Numbered from the stretch's first letter, positions 1 through 8,628 are shown. The stretch: DNA of 25,069 nt from Amanita rubescens (GCA_015039365.1 WION01000670.1:1-25069), one strand, 5' to 3'. Translations and numbers: made by a program. Notes: generated by a model not told the origin, from the letters alone.

Positions 1-526
1 GCTCCTTTTCGTTCGTCTTCCTCAGGCGTCTACCTTTCCGTCCCTCGTTGCACCCAAACTCTCCGTCTCCCCATCCCTCCCACAACGTCATAGTCTTACC
101 CTCTACGGCCACCTCTCCAGCTCTACTCCTCCCCGGAAACCCATTCGTGTGCAGGTATGTAGTACTCGCGCAGAGCCCATGACTCTAATATTGAATAATA
201 TACTAGTTCGTTCTAGAAACTAAAACTTCGGGTTCAGTTCTTCCAAAAGACGTTGCGTTCTCCTTTCACATACGCACTCAGGGGTAGCCATCTATACACG
301 TAGTATCGACTCTGTCATCCCAGTCAAAGCCGGAGAACCTCTCCTTCTGATCCCGAGCGCGTGTCTGATAGGGATCTCTACCCGATGTCGGTTAGATTCA
401 CAACCTAACTTTTTCAAACTGGACAGCGATGGCCGTGCGCTAACAATTGATCTCGGCCTCAAGTCGTACTCGTCAATGTGTGTTGCCAGAACGGAGGAGC
501 GAGTTAAGTTCAGAATGGACTGCTAG
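1..526 (+). CDS. 3' end of an unrecognised gene (partial, two exons)
   Basis: The window opens inside a plus-strand reading frame (third frame, from base 3) that runs to a donor GTATGT at 155. Joining it to an acceptor GGTTCAG ending at 237 gives a codon split AG|T. The frame then stays open until TAG at 524-526. The first exon is rich in Pro and Ser (around NVIVLPSTATSPALLLPG). The second contains VIPVKAGEPLLLIP, which faintly recalls the start of SET-domain proteins, but I would not assign that. The other frame through exon 1 also stays open to the same donor but meets a stop soon after the acceptor, so this join is preferred. The start lies outside the window. Product unknown; the gene itself is only moderately certain. 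Confidence 0.4.
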
Positions 527-588
527 AACTATGTGGATATACACGGTAAATACCAACACCAACGGCTGTCTAACTATAGGTGTAGTGG

Positions 589-606
589 TAATTAATTAAT
601 TAATTA
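589..606. repeat. TAAT microsatellite
   Basis: Four and a half perfect copies of TAAT lie in the 234-base spacer between the 5' partial gene and the stop of the FunK1 gene. Nothing else is recognisable in this spacer. Confidence 0.85.
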
Positions 607-770
607 GGTTTTCCTGTATAGTTAGAAAGCTATACCAACCACGACATTCCCTTGGACTCAGCCTGGATACTGACCTGGTGATAGTATGTTAGGCAATATA
701 ACAACATGGAATGACATATGTATATATGTATATAACCTTTCTGCAGCAAATATCCATGATTTATTCAAAA

Positions 771-812
771 TTTGAACCTGAACCTGAACCTGAATCTGAA
801 TCTGAATCTAAA
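771..812. repeat. Hexanucleotide repeat coding for a Ser-Asp/Ser-Gly tail
   Basis: About seven units of the type (C/T)CTGAA lie in tandem on the plus strand: three perfect CCTGAA, two TCTGAA and degenerate ends. On the minus strand they encode the alternating SDSDSDSGSGSGS tail of the severed FunK1 end. The period of six preserves frame, so copy number can vary without breaking the protein. Confidence 0.85.
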
Positions 813-1043
813 TATGGATCAATAGGAGGAGGAAAATGCTCAATCCTTTCACCATTTACATCCCATTGTTCATCTTCTGCAAGTGCTTTAGCAAATAATG
901 AAGAAAAATAATATGGCATATGGAGGAGCCCATCCAACTGCCCCCCCTTTTGACCTTGATACCTGACAGCAACCAACTTCCTAATAATTTCTAGTAAATT
1001 GGAAAGTGGTGGATTCTGGAAGTTTGCATCCCAGTTAATTGTA

Positions 1044-1048
1044 CCTGC
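1044..1048. repeat. Target-site duplication CCTGC, left copy
   Basis: CCTGC directly precedes the outer TG of the left LTR and recurs directly after the CA end of the right LTR at 4521-4525. A 5-base duplication is usual for LTR-element integrases. Both copies are perfect. Confidence 0.9.
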
Positions 1049-1714
1049 TGGTAAGGACGGTGATCCTAATTGGGACGGAGCCCGGGAACTAAGCCGCGGA
1101 CAGGGAAGGACGGAGTATAACGGAGTCCGGGACGTAGTGGGGAAAGGCTAGGCTTCAGCGTGCAAGCTGCGCCGTGCTAACGTACGTCTTGCCTAAACTT
1201 CTGGAGAACGCTCTGGAGTCCGGGATGGAGTCCGGGACCGGAGTCCGAAGGGCGAGCGGTCTGGATGAGGTCTTAGACAATGAAAGACAGGGAGTCAATA
1301 CGAGTTGGGGCACAATCCAAGTCGATATTCGGACTACTGTATGAATACAAGTGAGGCCTTATATACGTAGTCCGACAAGGGGTTCTATGGCCGTGTTCTG
1401 ATAAGCGAGGAAACCATAGAGATATGGAACAGGAAGTGGAGTAGAGCATATGGTACGAAGGGATAATGATACCAGTGATACCCGAGATGAAACAAGAGGT
1501 GAAACAAGTATGGAAAATACGTAGAAAGGAACTTAGCGAATATGCACGGAGTTGTGACGGAGTCCGTCACGGAGTTTGTCACGGAGTTTTCGGAGTTTTG
1601 GCATAGGCTTGATATGAGATGCGACATGGGTGGAAAGTGGTCATGGGTATAGTCAGGAGTCCATCGGGGTCCGAGGTCATGGAGTTTGGGTGGAGTCTGG
1701 AACGGGATATGACA
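1049..1714 (-). repeat. 3' LTR (666 bases)
   Basis: On the minus strand it begins TGTCATATCCCG and ends CCTTACCA, giving the TG...CA termini of LTRs. Read base by base, it matches the other LTR except that it lacks one 11-base unit (ACGGAGTTGTG is present once, at 1546-1556) and has one extra base next to its outer end (TGGTAAGG here, TGTAAGG in the other copy). It holds at least eight CGGAGT hexamers on the plus strand. An open frame crosses it on the minus strand, but nothing suggests that it codes. Confidence 0.93.
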
Positions 1715-1717
1715 GTA

Positions 1718-1727
1718 TTCCCCCTTT
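1718..1727 (-). promoter_or_regulatory. Polypurine tract for plus-strand priming
   Basis: The minus strand reads AAAGGGGGAA, then four bases (TAC and the following C of the plus-strand GTAT complement), then the TGTCATATCC start of the 3' LTR. A purine run just upstream of the 3' LTR is the standard polypurine tract and fixes the orientation of the element. Confidence 0.75.
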
Positions 1728-1853
1728 AAGGCCGAGCCCTCGAGGCCATTGTCGATGAGAGAATGAGTACAAGGTTCAATAGTCGCAACAAACATTGCCA
1801 AAGAGAGGATGAGAGAGGATGAGGGAGGATAAGAGAGGACGTCAGAACAATGA

Positions 1854-2050
1854 AGTCCGGAGTTTTTCGGAGTTTTTCGGAGTCCAGAGATGTCCTGTAT
1901 GGAGGTCTGGGAATTTCCGGAGTTTTTTCGGGGTTTTTCGGGGTTTTTTCAGGAGTTGTTCTGTCAAAGGGAGGTGTCGTATAAGGAGGTGTATGAAGTC
2001 TGGAAATTTCGGAGTTTTTTCGGAGTTTTTCGAGGTTTTTCGGAGTCCAG
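1854..2050. repeat. Iterated GGAGTTTTTC-type repeat in the element's 3' noncoding region
   Basis: Plus-strand runs of (T)CGGAGTTTTT and close variants (CGGGGTTTTT, CGAGGTTTTT) occur in two clusters, about 1858-1947 and 2008-2045. Each is next to the phrase GGAGTCCAGAG. Frames through the region give repetitive peptides (EKLRKNSE, TPEKTPKNPEK) that resemble no retroelement protein. I read it as noncoding expansion between gag and the polypurine tract. Confidence 0.7.
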
Positions 2051-2690
2051 AGGACCATTGGAGATGGAGGCTGGCATTTGGGAGAAGTTGGGGAAGAAGT
2101 CGGATGAAGAAGGAGAAAAAATGGGGTCTAAAGGAGTGTGGGGTAGTAGCTGAATGGGTCCGGGGTTTTTTCGGGGCTGTCAAATAAGTCCGAAAATATT
2201 CAGTTACAGTAGTCAGATTAACGTCAGAGGCGTCAGGCAGCGCTGAGGTCAAGGGATAGTAGGTAGTCGGAGCCAGAGATTAGGCTTTGACAAGGGGGGA
2301 TATCCTAGGGGTGTTGGCACCGTAATATGACAGAGGTCCGGAATATGGTGATGCTCCATCCGGTCAATCAACGGATTGTGTTGGTGGGGTCATCGGCGTC
2401 CGAGAACGAGTGGCAGTTCAGGTCCAATGGAAAGAAGAACAATTCACCTGGGGTAAGACAACCAGCAAGTTGGCGTCAGATCCATCCACAAGGTGGAGGC
2501 AGATAGGTGATATTGGTTGTATAGGGGTGAGAGGCGAAGAGATGGGAATGGGGTTGTAACGGAGTCCGAGATAAAAAGCTGAGATAACAAGCAAGTCCGG
2601 GTCGTCGAAAATGGCCACATTGAGGTAACCACTAGCACTAGTGACTGGAGTCGACGCAACTCCTAGTTAGTGCAATCCAGAGGACGCCAG

Positions 2691-3812
2691 TTATTCGTCT
2701 GAGTCAGATGACTCCAATGGGGTCATATACTCTGATTCGGAGTCCGAAGTTTTGGAATTTGGGCTGGGGGGTGTGGGGTCTGAAGTTTCGGAGTTTGGAC
2801 TGGAGGGTGTGGAGTCCGGAATTTCGGGGTTTGGACTGGACGGTGCAAAGTCCGGAGTTTCGGGGTTTGGGATTGGGGAGTTGGGTGATGAATGTGAGAC
2901 TGAGGAATGAGATCCGGAACTGTGAGTGGAGTGATTGTCGGGGGTAGTGGCAGAATGGTCAGTGTCATTGGCAAGTTCATTCTTGGTCAACCAATAAGCC
3001 TGATCAATTTGTTGGGCCTTGAGACGCATCTTGACAAGTGTCTTCGGCTTGCCACCACGGAGTAATTCAATCCGGATACGAGTCGGGAGTCCACGGAAAA
3101 AGTGATCACGGAGTGCCGGTTCATTCCATTCGGTACGAGAAGCGAGTTTGTTGAAGTCGACAATGTATGTAGTGACATGGTGATGATCCTTCATGGTGAG
3201 GTTGCTGAGTGCAGTTTCGGCGTCCCCACGGAAATCGTAAGGTCCGAAATGGTCCGTGAGCTCTTTGACAAAAGCGTTAAAATCATAGAGCCAGTTGGGA
3301 ATGTCATCGATATCACCCATAATGACGGGTTCAAACCAATCTAAAGCCGCGCCTTTGAGGTAGGAAATCGCATAGCGGACCATCCTTTCATCTTTCCTGA
3401 ACAAGTCTGGACGGTCTGAGAACACAATACTGCATGAAATTAGAAATTCTCGGAGTTTGCTGGGGTCCGTGCCATCAAATGGCTCGGGGTCCGGAATTTC
3501 GGCAGATGAAGGGTGCTGGAGTTTTCGGAGTCCACGGTTAAGATTCTGAATGGCGTTGGCTAGTAGGAGGTTGGAATTCGGAGGGTTGGTTGGTGGAGGA
3601 GGATGGTTGTCTTCTTGGCCGGAGTCCGAGATGTCTGTGTGCACGGAGTTGGGCGATTTCTCACCTTCGGAGCTGGAGTTTCCGTGTACAGAAGGAGACA
3701 ACCTGGGCTTGCCTCTGCGGCGAAAAAGCACTGAGATCGAAGGGGCAGAGACATTGGAGATGGCATAGCGGCCAATGAGGGAGGGGCCTGTCTTTGATTG
3801 AGTGTTGGGCAT
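2691..3812 (-). CDS. gag: Retrotransposon Gag-like capsid protein
   Basis: A 373-residue ORF starting at the ATG of MPNTQSKTGPSLIGRYA. An earlier in-frame GTG at 3830 is less likely. The middle, about residues 110-290, has the Retrotrans_gag pattern: DPEPFDGTDPSKLREFL, then RMVRYAISYLKGAALDWFEP, then FVKELTDHFGPYDFRGDAE and YIVDFNKLASRTEWNEPALRDHFFRGLP. In the family this part forms the capsid shell that packages element RNA. No CCHC zinc knuckle follows. The C-terminus is instead Ser/Pro/Asp-rich, with 12-residue repeats. The ORF is intact, with no stops or shifts, consistent with an element that is young or still supplying Gag. No pol frame follows downstream. Confidence 0.9.
   Translation of the reverse strand: MPNTQSKTGPSLIGRYAISNVSAPSISVLFRRRGKPRLSPSVHGNSSSEGEKSPNSVHTDISDSGQEDNHPPPPTNPPNSNLLLANAIQNLNRGLRKLQHPSSAEIPDPEPFDGTDPSKLREFLISCSIVFSDRPDLFRKDERMVRYAISYLKGAALDWFEPVIMGDIDDIPNWLYDFNAFVKELTDHFGPYDFRGDAETALSNLTMKDHHHVTTYIVDFNKLASRTEWNEPALRDHFFRGLPTRIRIELLRGGKPKTLVKMRLKAQQIDQAYWLTKNELANDTDHSATTPDNHSTHSSGSHSSVSHSSPNSPIPNPETPDFAPSSPNPEIPDSTPSSPNSETSDPTPPSPNSKTSDSESEYMTPLESSDSDE
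2730..2867. repeat. 36-base tandem repeat in the gag C-terminus
   Basis: Nearly four copies of a 36-base unit encode 12-residue repeats of the form NPETPDFAPSSP, NPEIPDSTPSSP, NSETSDPTPPSP and NSKTSDSESE. On the plus strand each unit carries the GGAGT/TTTCGG words that recur all through the element. Confidence 0.8.
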
Positions 3813-3844
3813 GAATGGACGCACGCGCACAAGTCCGAATATAC

Positions 3845-4520
3845 TGTAAGGACGGTGATCCTAATTGGGACGGAGCCCGGGAACTAAGCCGCGGACAGGG
3901 AAGGACGGAGTATAACGGAGTCCGGGACGTAGTGGGGAAAGGCTAGGCTTCAGCGTGCAAGCTGCGCCGTGCTAACGTACGTCTTGCCTAAACTTCTGGA
4001 GAACGCTCTGGAGTCCGGGATGGAGTCCGGGACCGGAGTCCGAAGGGCGAGCGGTCTGGATGAGGTCTTAGACAATGAAAGACAGGGAGTCAATACGAGT
4101 TGGGGCACAATCCAAGTCGATATTCGGACTACTGTATGAATACAAGTGAGGCCTTATATACGTAGTCCGACAAGGGGTTCTATGGCCGTGTTCTGATAAG
4201 CGAGGAAACCATAGAGATATGGAACAGGAAGTGGAGTAGAGCATATGGTACGAAGGGATAATGATACCAGTGATACCCGAGATGAAACAAGAGGTGAAAC
4301 AAGTATGGAAAATACGTAGAAAGGAACTTAGCGAATATGCACGGAGTTGTGACGGAGTTGTGACGGAGTCCGTCACGGAGTTTGTCACGGAGTTTTCGGA
4401 GTTTTGGCATAGGCTTGATATGAGATGCGACATGGGTGGAAAGTGGTCATGGGTATAGTCAGGAGTCCATCGGGGTCCGAGGTCATGGAGTTTGGGTGGA
4501 GTCTGGAACGGGATATGACA
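3845..4520 (-). repeat. 5' LTR (676 bases)
   Basis: On the minus strand it starts TGTCATATCCCG at 4520 and ends CCTTACA at 3845. ACGGAGTTGTG is present twice in tandem (4341-4362), against once in the 3' LTR. The first internal bases on the minus strand, GTATATTCGGACTTGTGCG, do not start with TGG and are not an obvious tRNA primer binding site. The interrupted FunK1 frame reads about 45 codons into this LTR before a stop at 4385. Confidence 0.93.
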
Positions 4521-6306
4521 CCTGCCAAGAGTGAATCTAGCTTGGACCATCCACCCATGGGTGTCCCATCATGTGCCTTGTATGACTCTTCAAATATTCT
4601 CTGAACATTGTGAGTAAGGTCTTCAGAGTTCATAGTGTGTGATGTATAATGAAGTGCCATCCAGTTCAGTACATGGTAAAAGGATTCCAAGTCATCTTCA
4701 CGATTGTGGGCAGATTGATCATATTTTTTGATTAATAACCTTGCTGCCATATATTTCCATGTGCCCTTTTTACTATTAGACTCATTATGTATATAATGAT
4801 ATTCACTTACCCTGCGTTGTGCAGCATCATGATGTTCCTGGGTCTGAGACATGTTGCCTAAATCTTTGCACATGTCCCAATCAATCAGAAGACCATGACC
4901 ATCCCCTACTGCAACAATGTTCTTAACACTAATGTCTTGGTGTAAAATATTTGCATTGAAATAGGCATCTTCATGTGCTGAATCATATTTAGTGATACTT
5001 CGGGTAAACCACCAAAATATGTTCAACTTACCTATCAGTGCATCATGAATGGTTGAGACTAATCCCTTCACTGAACTGAAGGCTTGTAGATCATGACCAA
5101 TGTCAAGAAGCACTAGCCGATAGTGGCTAAAAGTGAGGATTTTGGGGAAGCTCTTATTAGGAAACCATTTTTCAGCTGCTCTGTGTGTGATGGTTTCATT
5201 TGACAAGATGTCGGCACCTTCCTTAACTTGAGCAATGTGTCTGACCTGCCCCCTGTACAGTTTTTTATAGGCCTCGTGCTCAGGTAGCTGTCCACCACCA
5301 GTGATACGCCAGGTGTCCTTCAAAATCACCAGACTTCCATCCTGCTCACAAATTGCCTTGAAAGTGCGTGTAGATCGACCAGTAGGCTCCAGGGATACCC
5401 CCATGAACATTGGCTTTCCCACAATGTAGGAACCTTTCCCTTCTCCCACGTTCAGACGGAATAAGCAGGTTTTTTCATTCAAACTAAGCTTTTCCCGGAA
5501 ACCATCAGCCTGGGCTTGGTCCAAGTCTGAGTCTTCTGAGAAATGTTGGACTGACATGTCATGGCCACATTCAGTAGCACTAGCATGGCAATACCTCCAG
5601 TAGAATTCAGGGATGGCAGGTTTGTCGAAAGGAATCTCTTCAGTCACTACAACACCAGCCCTATCCCATCGTAGCAGCCTTGCATATGACTCCATTTGAA
5701 ATACAAGAACCGAGAAGATGTGAGTACGAAATTGGGCAGCCATCTGAGCCGCAGCAGATAGCGCAAGTTGGCCAAGCAAAGGCCTGTTCATTTCAAAAGA
5801 GGGTTCTTTATCATCAAAAGGATCCCGCCGACTTGTATGCACACAGTCATGAAGAACTTCCACCGCTTCAATAGCATGCAAGTTTTCCTGGGCTGGAGAA
5901 CGTGGTCCAAACAATCCAACATAAAACATGGGCGTCATTCCATGGAAATCGACAGAGCCCCAGGCGATATTATTGAGTGTCCAGCCACCAGCGGATTTGC
6001 ATAAAGGATTGAATATATCGACCTGAACACAAAAGAAATGTCAGTAAACGAAAAAAGACTAAAATGAATGTTAACAATTACCCATAAATCGTACAAGTAT
6101 GCCGGTCCTCTAGAAAACTCCTTCATCGATCTCACAAGTTTGGGTGACAACTTTTTGCATTTCGGGAGGGGCTTGTTAGCTGGAGGCAGAAAATTCAGGA
6201 ATTGTTTGGCTGAGACAGGTCCTACGACACGTCCAGTGATTGTCTGTTGCATCGATAGTGCCTGCTCATCTGTGATCTTGACATAGCTGGAAGAAGTGCT
6301 CGGCAT
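4385..6306 (-). CDS. FunK1-family protein kinase, C-terminally truncated by LTR insertion
   Basis: Two exons, 6306-6082 and 6022-4385, around a 59-base intron (GTAATT...TTCAG, branch-like CTGAC). The start chosen is the ATG of MPSTSSSYVKITDEQ; the frame extends upstream only to a TTG. It matches FunK1, the fungal kinase family expanded in mushrooms: an N-terminal part with QFRTHIFSVLVF and YARLLRWDRAGVVVTEE, a catalytic loop HQDISVKN (HxDxxxxN), and LLIDWDMC where most kinases have DFG. Natural substrates of the family are not well known. The native frame breaks at 4521; the last 45 codons are read from the LTR, giving about 620 residues. Before insertion the gene would have encoded 669 residues, ending at 761. 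Both catalytic motifs lie upstream of the break, but part of the C-lobe is lost. Confidence 0.85.
4521..4525. repeat. Target-site duplication CCTGC, right copy
   Basis: Second perfect copy of the 5-base target, directly after the terminal CA of the right LTR. It falls in the FunK1 codons for ...LLAG. Confidence 0.9.
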
Positions 6307-7574
6307 GTCGATGTCCGAGTCTGATGCCCACTGCAAGCGAGGTCGTGGTTGCGTTTAGTATGGGTCTCCGTGTCTCAGCGCTCTAGAAGCACGTGCCGCT
6401 CTGCGCGACCTTGCACTCACTAATAGTAATTGCTGGTTGGAACAATTCTACATTGCGTCTAAAAGGTGTACATGACCACGTTTTACGGTGCTACCAGAGT
6501 CACGGTACAAGCGGGCCAATAGACAAATCCGTTCAATTCTGAGTAGGATATAGCATGAATGATGCGATGGTTTTAAAGGTAAAGTAACCTACGACGAGCG
6601 ATTTAATTGGTATTTGGACAACATATTACGAACGCACTTGAATCTGCACTCATTGAATGTTGACAGCGCTGGGCATTGAGACCCAAACCGCGACTAAAAA
6701 AACCAAGCACCCTCCTTTCGCGGTGGTCACAGTTGGCCAATATAATCAACTGGAGAGAAGACCGAATGAATCCAAGTCATGAGGGAAACGAGCGATGGCA
6801 TCAGGTCAGCCTGGGTTGAGGAGCATTTGTCGCTCTCAAATCGCCGGACGTTGACGGTTGCCTACAGTCGGAAAGTCCGCAACATCTTGTTTAGCGACCA
6901 AACAAGTTAGGTAATCAGAAGGCATGACGCTGATCAACAATTTCGGAGGCGGCCATGCCTAATGCGGGGATGAGGAAGCGCGGCGGTCAAGTTGTTGAAT
7001 GGGGTGAATTGACTACCCTACGTCTATCAAACTTTTTCTCATTACTCTTTTGTGAAGGCGATAGGATCCGGTCAATGTCAGCGGCAAGGAACCTACTACA
7101 TTCATACAAGAAAATTGTGACCGTTCTTTATGCATTATGACGTGAATAACGCCTTTTAATCATTCAACAATACGTGGTAAGTTCGTTTATAGCCATGATT
7201 TTCTTCGGTTCACACTCACCCGGACGCGTCTTGGCGTTTCCACAGACTTTAGTATTCCTCATATGCAACCGAAATTTTTGTCAATCTCGATTCTCTCCAA
7301 CGCAACAGTGCGCTCGCTGTGGAGGTCTGGGTGGAAGAGTGAGCATGTTTTCCTCATAGTGAGTGTTTTTCTCATTTCAGGCAAGGGTTTCGCCAATAAT
7401 GCTGTTTATATGCAGATTCAGGTTCCGACGTGTAAGGTGCCATGCGCGGCATGTTTAACTGGATTTTGCCTGATATTGTCAGTCATAATAAACAAAGAGG
7501 TAGCAACAAAATCTCGTAGCACAAGAAGTGCTAAGCATACGCGACCATGGCAGACTGCAGAGCAGAGCGCCGCA
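6307..7574. other. Intergenic region upstream of FunK1, no gene recognised
   Basis: About 1.27 kb between the FunK1 start and the APH-like stop. It should hold the FunK1 promoter and the APH-like terminator. Short frames on both strands (for example 6955-7140 and 7263-7784 plus) have no recognisable motifs; the second runs antisense into the APH-like gene. One copy of a 31-base direct repeat lies at 7366-7396. A CACGTG E-box is at about 6390. I see no RNA gene. Confidence 0.5.
7366..7396. repeat. 31-base direct repeat, left copy
   Basis: A perfect 31-base match, starting TTTTTCTCATTTCAGGCAAG on the plus strand, to 8525-8555, in the same orientation and 1,159 bases away. The bases flanking the two copies differ on both sides. 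This copy is about 180 bases past the stop of the APH-like gene. Confidence 0.9.
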
Positions 7575-8525
7575 CTAGATGGCTTTACGTTGGAGACCTT
7601 GTGGGAATGCTGCCCAGTGGTGTTAGAATCAGTCAAAGTGGGGAAACAGACAAAAAAGCCATGCTTACCGACTGGGTTCCGGCCGAACTGGACAAGGAAG
7701 TTAGAGACGGAGATCATGGCCAATACGTCGCCTGACAAAGGATACATGATTTGCGTGGCAACCGCTCGGCCAAAGGTATCCTGAGACTTCTCCATCGCGA
7801 CCCCCACGAAGCAACGAGGCATGAAGCATGTCGCACGGAAGTCCAGGGCGAACAGTTGGCCGTCCTGACGCTTCTTGAAGTTGCGCGGTTGGATATCGCA
7901 AGGGCAGAGACAAAGACCGCTCTTCGCATCAGCCACTATGTCGACACGCCTCAAGTCTTCCTTGTATTTGAGGATCTGTCATGGCCCTGAGTCATCGGAG
8001 TGCCCTGAAACGCTGACAAGCACTCACGTTGTTGATATGATCATTCAAGTCTTGAACGGACTTGTAATCGGCAACAGGGATCCAGTCGTGGAAGGAGTGC
8101 ACGATAGACTCGCCGCCGATGTGACCAAGGGTGGCGCCGGGCGCCGGGAGATCGATCAAGGTTTGAACAGCTTTGGCCACTTCGCCAACGTCGCCTGAGT
8201 CGCAGTCGGGAGCGTCGATGAACTGCATCGCGATGTAGCCGATCGTGCAGGAGCGGGTCTCCCTCGTGAAAGCATGAAAGACGCGGGGGACTTGCAAGCC
8301 ACAGGCTGGAGTGCTGTCGAGGGTCTTGGCAGTCCAGTCCTGCGTCAGAGCCTCGGAGATGGTAACGTTTGGACCGTACTTGACCCAGGCGATGACCGAC
8401 TGAGAAGACTCATCGAGGAGCGTGGTTCCGCTGACTCTGAAGCCAACCTGTCGGCAACGGGCGATGATGGACTCCTCAGAGGGTAGATCTTTGTTGGCGA
8501 GAAAACCGTAAGTCGAAGATGGCAT
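7575..8525 (-). CDS. APH/kinase-fold-like protein of an agaricomycete family
   Basis: Three exons: 8525-8028, 7975-7669 and 7609-7575. Introns are 52 bases (GTGAGT...GACAG) and 59 bases (GTAAGC...GGGCAG). The joined frame is 279 residues, MPSSTYGFLANKDL to FPQGLQRKAI. Exon 2 carries LCLCPCDIQPRNF, which reads like the HGDxxPxN catalytic loop of aminoglycoside-phosphotransferase-like kinases, with LFALDF after it in the place of the metal-binding Asp. Exon 1 has AWVKYGPNVTISEA, where the lysine could be the ATP-site lysine. This is the look of a lineage-specific group usually annotated as APH-domain or hypothetical; its substrate is unknown. An ATG three codons earlier (8534) is also in frame and lies in the 31-base repeat. 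The C-terminal splice rests on phase and signals only. Confidence 0.65.
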
Positions 8526-8555
8526 TTTTCTCATTTCAGGCAAGGGTTTCGCCAA
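8525..8555. repeat. 31-base direct repeat, right copy
   Basis: Second copy of the 31-base repeat. It overlaps the translation start region of the APH-like gene: on the minus strand it ends ...GAAATGAGAAAAA, just before the codons for PSSTYG. Confidence 0.9.
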
Positions 8556-8628
8556 CCTGCACCGTGGTATCTGTCGTCGTGGTCTGGAGGGCCACAAAAC
8601 ATGGTGAGGAGAGGCTGTAGGCTGTCGC

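Larger units (their letters stand above)
761..1048 (-). pseudogene. Severed C-terminal coding segment of the FunK1 kinase gene
   Basis: This minus-strand segment is the 3' end of the kinase gene at 4385-6306, cut off by the LTR element. With one copy of the CCTGC target kept, the kinase frame ending ...SLLAG continues as TINWDANFQNPPLSNLL and stays open for about 95 codons to TAA at 761-763. It includes VAVRYQGQKGGQLDGLL and a low-complexity tail SDSDSDSGSGSGSNFE. The stop overlaps an AATAAA, the likely poly(A) signal. No start codon or promoter of its own is evident, so it is probably not expressed as protein now. The lack of any stop or shift in it argues that separation was recent. Confidence 0.8.
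1049..4520 (-). mobile_element. Gag-only (non-autonomous) LTR retrotransposon, recent insertion
   Basis: A complete 3,472-base element bounded by two direct LTRs and flanked by the 5-base duplication CCTGC. The gag ORF and the polypurine tract place it on the minus strand: 5' LTR at 3845-4520, gag at 2691-3812, about 980 noncoding bases, polypurine tract at 1718-1727, 3' LTR at 1049-1714. No protease, reverse transcriptase, RNase H or integrase can be read in any frame, and 2.1 kb of internal sequence is too short for them. It would depend on a related full-length element for pol. It fits the general class described in plants as terminal-repeat retrotransposons with a GAG domain (TR-GAG). It sits inside FunK1 coding sequence in the same orientation. 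Confidence 0.93.

Noticed and set aside
1385..1801. Minus-strand ORF of 138 codons crossing the 3' LTR (and its twin in the 5' LTR at 4180-4410).
   Set aside because: It runs across the LTR/internal boundary, shows no domain, and its counterpart in the other LTR differs where the 11-base unit differs. Best read as chance open frames in LTR DNA.
1819..2252. Several overlapping ORFs on both strands in the element's noncoding part.
   Set aside because: Their peptides are repetitive products of the CGGAGTTTTT iteration and match nothing of protease, RT or integrase.
1049..4520. Repeated CGGAGT words considered as a CRISPR-like array.
   Set aside because: No regular repeat-spacer spacing; repeats are short, adjacent and variable, and lie inside an LTR element of a eukaryote.
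7263..7784. Plus-strand ORF of 173 codons.
   Set aside because: It is largely antisense to exons 2 and 3 of the APH-like gene, has no motif, and its upstream part is intergenic.
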